This document shows positions 6,414-11,506 of a stretch of 11,506 nucleotides of DNA, in pieces. The position numbers and the translations under genes were made by a program. Numbering within the stretch: position 1 is the first letter of the stretch; each line of letters starts with the position of its first letter. This stretch comes from JAABYT01 sp041581935 (lineage in GTDB: Bacteria > Pseudomonadota > Gammaproteobacteria > HK1). The notes below the pieces were generated by a model. The model was not told the DNA's origin, made no database searches, and saw only the letters and a list, made by a program, of their open reading frames with translations. The stretch is taken from contig JBFICP010000091.1 in assembly GCA_041581935.1 (NCBI GenBank), positions 1 through 11,506 of the forward strand, given 5' to 3'.

Positions 6414-7769
6414 CTAGGCGACCGCCGCAGCGAGCGCCGCTTCCACCGATGCGGCGAGCTCCGAGGCGAGCGATTCGACCTGACGCCGGTCGCGCCCCTC
6501 GACCATGACCCGTACCAGCGGCTCGGTCCCGGATGTCCGAAGCAGCACCCGCCCGGTGTCGCCGAGCTGCGTTTCCGCGGCACGCACGGCGTCGCGCACC
6601 GCCGGCACCGAAAGCACGTCGCTGTCGGTGGTGGAGCGCACGTTGACCAGCACCTGAGGATACTTGCTCATGCCGCCCTTCAGCTCGTTCAGCGATCGAC
6701 CGGACTGACTTGCAGCGACGAGCACCTGCAGGGCCGTGACGATGCCGTCGCCGCTGGTCACCCGATCGAGACAGATGATGTGTCCGGAGGTTTCACCGCC
6801 GAGCAATGACCCCTCGCGCTTCATCATCTCGAGAACGTACCTGTCGCCGACCCTCGCCCGCTGAAGCTGCACGCCGATCGGGCGCAGCGCCTCCTCGAGT
6901 CCCATGTTCGTCATCGCCGTGCCGATGACATCTCCCTTGAGCTCGTCGACGTCGTGCCGCGCGGTAGCGATGATATAGAGCAGCTCATCACCGTCCACGA
7001 GCTCACCGAGATGGTCGACCATGAGCAAGCGATCGCCGTCACCGTCGAGTGCTACCCCGAGATCGGCGCCGTGCTCGAGCACCGCGGATTGCAGCGCCTG
7101 GGGCGCGACCGCGCCGAAGCCGTCGTTGATGTTGAGTCCGTTCGGCGCGCAACCGATGGTAACCACCTCGGCGCCAAGCTCTTCGAATACGTTTGGCGCC
7201 ACGTGATAGGTCGCACCGTGGGCACAGTCGACAACCATCTTGACGCCGTTCAAGGCCACTCCGTAAGGGATCGTGCTCTTGCAGAACTCGATGTACCGGC
7301 CCGCCGCGTCGCTGACCCGCTCGGCACGCCCGAGATCGTGTGAGCCCACCGTCTGCATGGGCAGGTCCATGGCGTCCTCGATTTCCAGTTCGACTTCGTC
7401 GTCGAGCTTGGATCCGTCGCCGGAGAAAAACTTGATGCCGTTATCGCCGTAAGGGTTGTGTGATGCGCTGATGACGATTCCGGCGCTCGCGTGCAGGGTA
7501 CGCGTGAGATAGGCGATCGCCGGAGTCGGCATCGGGCCGAGCAACCGCACATCCACGCCGGCGGCGGTGAGTCCCGCCTCGAGCACCGACTCGAACATGT
7601 AGCCCGAGATGCGCGTATCCTTGCCGATGAGCACCTTGCCGCGCTTGCCTTCGGCCAGCACGCGCCCCGCCGCCCATCCGAGCTTCAGCACGAAGTCCGC
7701 GGTAATGGGGTGTATGCCCACTTCGCCACGAATTCCGTCGGTTCCGAAATATCGCTTCGTCCTGCTCAT
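6414..7769 (-). CDS. glmM: Phosphoglucosamine mutase
   Basis: GlmM converts glucosamine 6-phosphate to glucosamine 1-phosphate, a cytoplasmic step toward UDP-GlcNAc for peptidoglycan and LPS. The 451-residue protein has the four-domain alpha-D-phosphohexomutase layout. It begins KRYFGTDGIRGEVG (5-18). The phosphoserine loop ISASHNPYGDNGIKFF contains S103, the expected phosphorylated residue. The metal loop DGDGDR has D242, D244 and D246. The sugar-binding GGETSGH is at 324-330, and the C-terminal phosphate-binding RTSGTEP is at 411-417. I chose the ATG at 7769 because it matches the usual N-terminus and lies 4 bases after the folP stop. An upstream ATG at 7787 and a start at 7820 would overlap folP and add non-conserved residues. 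It belongs to the ftsH-folP-glmM operon. Confidence 0.98.
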   Translation of the reverse strand: MSRTKRYFGTDGIRGEVGIHPITADFVLKLGWAAGRVLAEGKRGKVLIGKDTRISGYMFESVLEAGLTAAGVDVRLLGPMPTPAIAYLTRTLHASAGIVISASHNPYGDNGIKFFSGDGSKLDDEVELEIEDAMDLPMQTVGSHDLGRAERVSDAAGRYIEFCKSTIPYGVALNGVKMVVDCAHGATYHVAPNVFEELGAEVVTIGCAPNGLNINDGFGAVAPQALQSAVLEHGADLGVALDGDGDRLLMVDHLGELVDGDELLYIIATARHDVDELKGDVIGTAMTNMGLEEALRPIGVQLQRARVGDRYVLEMMKREGSLLGGETSGHIICLDRVTSGDGIVTALQVLVAASQSGRSLNELKGGMSKYPQVLVNVRSTTDSDVLSVPAVRDAVRAAETQLGDTGRVLLRTSGTEPLVRVMVEGRDRRQVESLASELAASVEAALAAAVA

Positions 7770-7773
7770 GCCA

Positions 7774-8673
7774 TCACCGATTACCATTGTTTCCGGCCGA
7801 ATTGACCCATGCGGCGACATTCAATGCATCGGCCGTTTCGGCGACGTCGTGCACTCGCACGATGGCAGCGCCTTTTTGCACGGCGAGCAATGCGAGCGCC
7901 GCGCTGGCGACCGCGCGCCTTTCCATTGGCCGATCCAGCATTGCCGCAATCATGGATTTGCGCGAAAGGCCGACGAGCACCGGATAGCCGGTTTCCACCA
8001 GCACGCCCAGATTTGCCAGCAACGTCAAATTGTGCGCGAGCGTCTTTCCGAAGCCGAAGCCCGGATCGATGATGATCTTGTCCGAATCGATGCCTGCGGA
8101 CATGCATGCATCGGCGCGGCGCAGCAGAAACTCGCGAACCTCGCTAACGACATCGTCATAACGCGGGTCTTTCTGCATGGTGCGCGGGGATCCCCGCATA
8201 TGCATCAAACACACCGGCACATCCAGATCCCGGGCGGTCTCAATTGCGCCTTCGGCTCGCAGTGCCATGACGTCGTTAATCATCGAGGCACCGGCCCGCA
8301 CCGCGGCCTCCATGACACGTGGCTTGCTGGTGTCTATGGAAATCGCGATGGGGAGCTCCCCGCTGATCGCCTCGATCGCCGGAACGACCCGCGCAATCTC
8401 CTCTTCGGCACCGACGGGCTCGGCTCCGGGACGCGTCGACTCACCCCCTACATCGATGAGTGTCGCGCCTTCGTCGTGCATTTGCCGAACGGCAGCGAGT
8501 GCCGAGCACATATCCATGAATCGGCCACCGTCCGAAAACGAGTCCGGCGTTACGTTGAGAATGCCCATGAGGCAAGCTGGCACGGCCGTGCCCGGGCTCA
8601 CCGATGAGCGTGAGGGCTTCGATGCACGCGCCGCGCCCCCGCTCGGGCTTTGTGAATCTGCGTAGGCACTCAT
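7774..8673 (-). CDS. folP: Dihydropteroate synthase
   Basis: FolP condenses 6-hydroxymethyl-dihydropterin pyrophosphate with p-aminobenzoate to give dihydropteroate in folate synthesis, and is the sulfonamide target. The 299-residue TIM barrel shows the family motifs in order: MGILNVTPDSFSDGG (36-50), DVGGESTRPGAE (74-85), SIDTSKPRV (112-120), INDV (132-135), CLMHMRGSPRTMQ (155-167), IIDPGFGFGKTLAHN (201-215), GLSRKS (235-240) and IVRVHDV (271-277). About 35 residues precede the first motif, compared with about 18 in E. coli. They are Ser/Ala/Pro-rich and lack the usual first beta hairpin, so the true start could be a GTG near residue 25. No strong ribosome binding site settles this. It starts 41 bases after ftsH, as in E. 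coli. Confidence 0.96.
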   Translation of the reverse strand: MSAYADSQSPSGGAARASKPSRSSVSPGTAVPACLMGILNVTPDSFSDGGRFMDMCSALAAVRQMHDEGATLIDVGGESTRPGAEPVGAEEEIARVVPAIEAISGELPIAISIDTSKPRVMEAAVRAGASMINDVMALRAEGAIETARDLDVPVCLMHMRGSPRTMQKDPRYDDVVSEVREFLLRRADACMSAGIDSDKIIIDPGFGFGKTLAHNLTLLANLGVLVETGYPVLVGLSRKSMIAAMLDRPMERRAVASAALALLAVQKGAAIVRVHDVAETADALNVAAWVNSAGNNGNR

Positions 8674-8714
8674 TGCGAGATGCCCGAGCTCAATCGAGGA
8701 ACGTCAGGCGAATT

Positions 8715-10628
8715 TCAATGCGAACTCGCGGGTCCGCCAATCTTGCCCGAGGCGGACTTTTCGTCCTCCTTCTCGGCTTTATCGGCCGGCGGCTCGGCGT
8801 CGCCATCACTCCAGTCTGCGGGCGGGCGCGGCTCCTTTCCGGCCATGATGTCCTTGATCTGCTCGGAATCGATAGTCTCGTATTTCATCAGCGCTTCAGC
8901 CATCAGCTTCAGCTTGTCCTGATTGTCGTTGAGGATTTTCTCCGCGCGCTTGTAGTTGCGATCGATTACGGATCGAACTTCCTCGTCGATAATATGGGCC
9001 GTCTCGTCGGAGACCTGCTTGTGCTGGGTCACCGAGTGGCCGAGAAACACCTCACCCTCTTCCTCGCTGTAGGTCAGAGGCCCGAGCTTTTCCGACAGGC
9101 CCCACTTGGTCACCATGTTCCGTGCGATCTCGGTGGCGCGCTGGATGTCATTGCTGGCTCCGGTCGTGACGCTGTCATTACCGAAAGTCAGACTCTCCGC
9201 GATGCGTCCGCCGAAGAGGCTCGAAATCTGACTTTCGAGCCGCTCTTTACTGTAGCTGTAACGATCCTCTTCGGGAAGGAACATCGTCACGCCGAGTGCG
9301 CGTCCACGGGGAATGATGGTTACCTTGTAAACGGGATCATGGGAAGGTACCAGCAATCCGACGATCGCGTGGCCGGCTTCATGAAAGGCCGTGAGCTTTT
9401 TCTCGGCATCGCTCATCACCATGGACTTGCGCTCGGCGCCCATCATGATCTTGTCCTTGGCCTTTTCGAACTTATCCATATCGACCGAGCGCTGGTTGGC
9501 GCGGGCCGCAAACAGCGCCGCCTCGTTGACGAGATTGGCAAGGTCGGCGCCTGAAAATCCAGGCGTGCCGCGCGCGATGATGCTCGGATTCACGTCCTTG
9601 TCGAGCGGCACCCTGCGCATATGAACCTTGAGGATTTGCTCGCGACCGCGGATATCGGGCAATGGCACGACCACCTGTCGATCGAAGCGGCCGGGGCGTA
9701 GCAGCGCCGGATCGAGCACGTCGGGCCTGTTGGTTGCGGCAATGACGATAACGCCCTCATTGCCTTCGAAACCGTCCATTTCCACCAGCAACTGGTTCAG
9801 CGTCTGCTCGCGCTCATCGTGGCCACCGCCGAGCCCGGCACCGCGATGGCGGCCGACCGCGTCGATCTCGTCGATGAATATGATGCAGGGCGCGTGCTTC
9901 TTGGCCTGCTCAAACATGTCACGCACGCGCGACGCACCGACACCGACGAACATCTCGACGAAATCCGAGCCCGAAATCGTAAAGAACGGCACCTTCGCCT
10001 CACCCGCGATGGCACGTGCAAGCAGCGTCTTACCGGTGCCGGGAGCGCCGACCATGAGCACGCCGCGCGGGATCTTTCCCCCGAGCTTCTGAAACTTCGC
10101 AGGGTCCTTCAAAAAGTCGACGAGCTCCGATACTTCTTCCTTGGCTTCATCGACCCCTGCCACGTCGGCGAAGGTCACTTTCACTTGGTCTTCACCCAGC
10201 AGCCGCGCCCGGCTCTTACCGAACGACAGCGCGCCGCGCCCGCCACCGCCACCCTGCATCTGGCGCATGAAAAATATCCATACACCGATCAGGAGCAGCA
10301 TCGGGAACCACGAGATAAAGATCTGCATGAGCAGCCCCTGCTGCTCCGGTGGCTGCGCATCGATGATGACGCCGTTCTCGAGGAGATCACCCACCAGGGC
10401 GCGGTTATCGGTCTCCGGTGTGTAGGTGCTGAAGCGATCGTTGTTCTGCATGAACCCCTGGATGTGACGATCCTCGATGACCACCTTTTTCACGCGCCCG
10501 GCTTTCACGTCCGCGATGAACTGCGAGTAGTCGATCTGGTGGCTCGACGCGCGCCGCTGCCCGAAGTTGTTGAACACCGACATCAGGACAAGGGCGATGA
10601 CAACCCAGAGAATTAGATTCTTAGCCAT
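8715..10628 (-). CDS. ftsH: ATP-dependent zinc metalloprotease FtsH
   Basis: FtsH is the hexameric membrane-anchored AAA+ protease that degrades misassembled membrane proteins and regulatory substrates; in E. coli these include LpxC and sigma32. The 637-residue product has membrane helices at about 4-21 and 99-120 flanking a periplasmic domain, then a Gly-rich linker (126-132). The AAA module has Walker A GAPGTGKT (194-201), the pore loop MFVGVG (226-231), Walker B with D253-E254 (IIFIDEID), and the second region of homology with arginines at 311, 314 and 317. The zinc site is HEAGH (416-420), with D494 (TGASND) as the probable third ligand. The C-terminal tail (about 594-637) is hydrophilic and charged. 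The ATG at 10628 begins MAKNLILW, the normal start, yet no Shine-Dalgarno sequence precedes it. It is followed by folP after 41 bases. Confidence 0.98.
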   Translation of the reverse strand: MAKNLILWVVIALVLMSVFNNFGQRRASSHQIDYSQFIADVKAGRVKKVVIEDRHIQGFMQNNDRFSTYTPETDNRALVGDLLENGVIIDAQPPEQQGLLMQIFISWFPMLLLIGVWIFFMRQMQGGGGGRGALSFGKSRARLLGEDQVKVTFADVAGVDEAKEEVSELVDFLKDPAKFQKLGGKIPRGVLMVGAPGTGKTLLARAIAGEAKVPFFTISGSDFVEMFVGVGASRVRDMFEQAKKHAPCIIFIDEIDAVGRHRGAGLGGGHDEREQTLNQLLVEMDGFEGNEGVIVIAATNRPDVLDPALLRPGRFDRQVVVPLPDIRGREQILKVHMRRVPLDKDVNPSIIARGTPGFSGADLANLVNEAALFAARANQRSVDMDKFEKAKDKIMMGAERKSMVMSDAEKKLTAFHEAGHAIVGLLVPSHDPVYKVTIIPRGRALGVTMFLPEEDRYSYSKERLESQISSLFGGRIAESLTFGNDSVTTGASNDIQRATEIARNMVTKWGLSEKLGPLTYSEEEGEVFLGHSVTQHKQVSDETAHIIDEEVRSVIDRNYKRAEKILNDNQDKLKLMAEALMKYETIDSEQIKDIMAGKEPRPPADWSDGDAEPPADKAEKEDEKSASGKIGGPASSH

Positions 10629-10714
10629 ATGGAATTAATTACGTATGTGGGTGTGGTTGCGATGGGGCGTCACCGCCGGTCCTGCCGCCACAGCCCTCCT
10701 CGAACGACTCCTAT

Positions 10715-10728
10715 GAAATGACCATTTC
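10715..10728. repeat. Palindrome GAAATG-AC-CATTTC in the ftsH leader
   Basis: Perfect 6-base arms with a 2-base centre lie 87 bases upstream of the ftsH start. Such a compact palindrome can be an operator or a small mRNA hairpin. No known regulator consensus is recognised. Confidence 0.5.
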
Positions 10729-10763
10729 GGAACGGGTGGGCGGTCCACGGGCGCTCCGCGAGC

Positions 10764-10780
10764 ACAATTACTAGAATTGT
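10764..10780. repeat. Palindrome ACAATT-N5-AATTGT between rlmE and ftsH
   Basis: Perfect 6-base arms around ACTAG form a 17-base AT-rich palindrome in a GC-rich setting, 136 bases upstream of ftsH. It looks operator-like. It is not followed by a T run on the minus strand, so it is not an obvious terminator for rlmE. I found no confident sigma70 or sigma32 promoter in this 218-base gap. Confidence 0.5.
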
Positions 10781-10846
10781 CCGTTTTCCCTGCCTAAAAG
10801 TCTATGCACGAAGTGTGCCCCAGTCCTCAACAGTAATGTTACTCAA

Positions 10847-11467
10847 CTACGAGGCCAAGCGGTGCCCGAGCAGATAATGCTCGCTCGAGCGCCCCTTCGA
10901 GGCCTTCGGCTTGCGCACCCGAGTTTGCACGAAAGTGCGCCTCATCGCTTCCAAAAACACCGGATAGTCCGCGCCCTGAAAGACCTTCACCAGCAGCATT
11001 CCGTCGCTGGCGAGATGGCTCGAGGCGAACTCCAGCGCGAGCTCTGCGAGCCCCATGGCACGCGCCTGATCGCTCGCCCGTATACCAGTGATATTGGGGG
11101 CCATGTCGGACAAAACAAGGTCGACGGCGCGCCCGGCGAGCAGCGTTTTCAGGCGCGCCAGAGCCTGGTCCTCGCCAAAGTCACCCTGAATGAACTCGAC
11201 GCCGGGCAATGGCTCCATTGCCAGAACGTCCATGGCCACGACGCGCCCGCCCGGGCGCGTGCGCTCGACCGCCAGCTGTGACCACCCTCCGGGCGCGGCA
11301 CCGAGATCCACCACGATCCGCCCCGGCGCGAACAACCGGTCGCGATCATCGATCTCGGCGAGCTTGTAAGCGGCCCGTGAGCGATATCCCTCGAGCGCGG
11401 CGCGCCTGACATATGCGTCGTCGCGATGCTCGCGCAGCCAGCGCCGGGTTTTCGATGCGCGCGTCAC
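10847..11467 (-). CDS. rlmE: 23S rRNA (uridine-2552 2'-O)-methyltransferase
   Basis: RlmE (also FtsJ/RrmJ) methylates the 2'-O of U2552 in the A loop of 23S rRNA, late in 50S assembly, using S-adenosylmethionine. The 206-residue Rossmann-fold protein has the SAM motif VDLGAAPGGWSQL (53-65). The catalytic K-D-K-E tetrad is complete: K35 (AYKLAEID), D121 (LSDMAPN), K161 (LVKVFQG) and E196 (SSEHYLLG). Length matches E. coli (209). The start is a GTG at 11467: it gives the expected N-terminus (SKTRRWLREH), and no in-frame ATG exists between it and the window edge 39 bases away. An AGGCG lies about 8 bases upstream. rlmE commonly heads the ftsH cluster and is divergent from the RNA-binding protein gene yhbY, which would lie past the right edge. 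Confidence 0.97.
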   Translation of the reverse strand: MTRASKTRRWLREHRDDAYVRRAALEGYRSRAAYKLAEIDDRDRLFAPGRIVVDLGAAPGGWSQLAVERTRPGGRVVAMDVLAMEPLPGVEFIQGDFGEDQALARLKTLLAGRAVDLVLSDMAPNITGIRASDQARAMGLAELALEFASSHLASDGMLLVKVFQGADYPVFLEAMRRTFVQTRVRKPKASKGRSSEHYLLGHRLAS

Positions 11468-11484
11468 CGGAAATCGCCTGCGAC

Positions 11485-11493
11485 TGCTATCAT
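11485..11493 (+). promoter_or_regulatory. Possible extended -10 element for a divergent gene past the right edge
   Basis: The plus strand reads TGCTATCAT, a TGn extended -10 with five of six matches to TATAAT. There is no recognisable -35 about 17 bases upstream. If real it would drive a rightward gene, commonly yhbY in this position, that lies outside the window. Confidence 0.25.
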
Positions 11494-11506
11494 CGCCATC
11501 GAAGGC

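Noticed and set aside
5524..6417. 297-codon open frame on the plus strand opposite tpiA
   Set aside because: Antisense shadow of tpiA with low-complexity His/Arg content and no ribosome binding site or domain.
7609..8607. 332-codon open frame on the plus strand opposite glmM/folP
   Set aside because: Antisense shadow of two well-supported enzymes, with no recognisable motif.
8604..9554. 316-codon open frame on the plus strand opposite ftsH
   Set aside because: Antisense to the FtsH protease domain. Hydrophobic patches come from complementing the ftsH codons.
10655..10665. CCCCAT as a sigma32 -10 box upstream of ftsH
   Set aside because: ftsH is a heat-shock gene in E. coli, but no CTTGAA-like -35 lies 11-16 bases upstream, so one half-site is insufficient.
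1..11506. A novel system, mobile element, CRISPR array or phage remnant
   Set aside because: All coding space is filled by recognisable housekeeping genes with intact motifs. I saw no transposase, integrase, terminal inverted repeats, regularly spaced repeats or attachment-site duplication at the tRNA 3' end.

Overview
The window is a stretch of conserved housekeeping genes from a GC-rich gammaproteobacterium. Every gene lies on the minus strand, so transcription runs from high to low coordinates. The order rlmE-ftsH-folP-glmM-tpiA-secG-tRNA-Leu(GAG) is the familiar gammaproteobacterial cluster. It is followed here by nuoA-F of respiratory complex I, where some relatives have rimP-nusA-infB. 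From memory, Xanthomonadales carry nuo in this position, and an insert in NuoC also recalls that group. I therefore place the source near Xanthomonadales or a neighbouring deep gammaproteobacterial order. That placement is an inference, not a search result.

Layout in transcription order: rlmE (23S rRNA 2'-O-methyltransferase, GTG start) ends at 10847. A 218-base gap with two short AT-rich palindromes separates it from ftsH (membrane AAA+ zinc protease). folP (dihydropteroate synthase) and glmM (phosphoglucosamine mutase) follow closely, 41 and 4 bases apart. A 140-base gap with a good sigma70-type promoter precedes tpiA (triosephosphate isomerase), whose end overlaps secG (Sec translocon subunit with a long acidic tail) by 16 bases. 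A GC-rich hairpin then precedes tRNA-Leu(GAG).

A 360-base gap separates the tRNA from nuoA. It holds a likely promoter with a perfect TTGACA box and no convincing gene. nuoA, nuoB, nuoC, nuoD, nuoE and nuoF are packed with overlaps or very short gaps. nuoF runs off the left edge after 424 codons, so the rest of the complex I operon lies outside the window.

Functionally the upper half covers rRNA modification, membrane protein quality control, folate synthesis, cell-wall precursor synthesis, glycolysis and secretion. The lower half encodes NuoA plus the peripheral-arm subunits B-F of NADH:quinone oxidoreductase. All family motifs and Fe-S ligands I checked are intact, and I see no frameshift. 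I found no mobile element, CRISPR array, defence system or undescribed system. The items flagged are small: regulatory-looking palindromes and hairpins, a 15-base tandem duplication over the nuoB stop codon, and unusual terminal or internal segments in SecG, FolP and NuoC.
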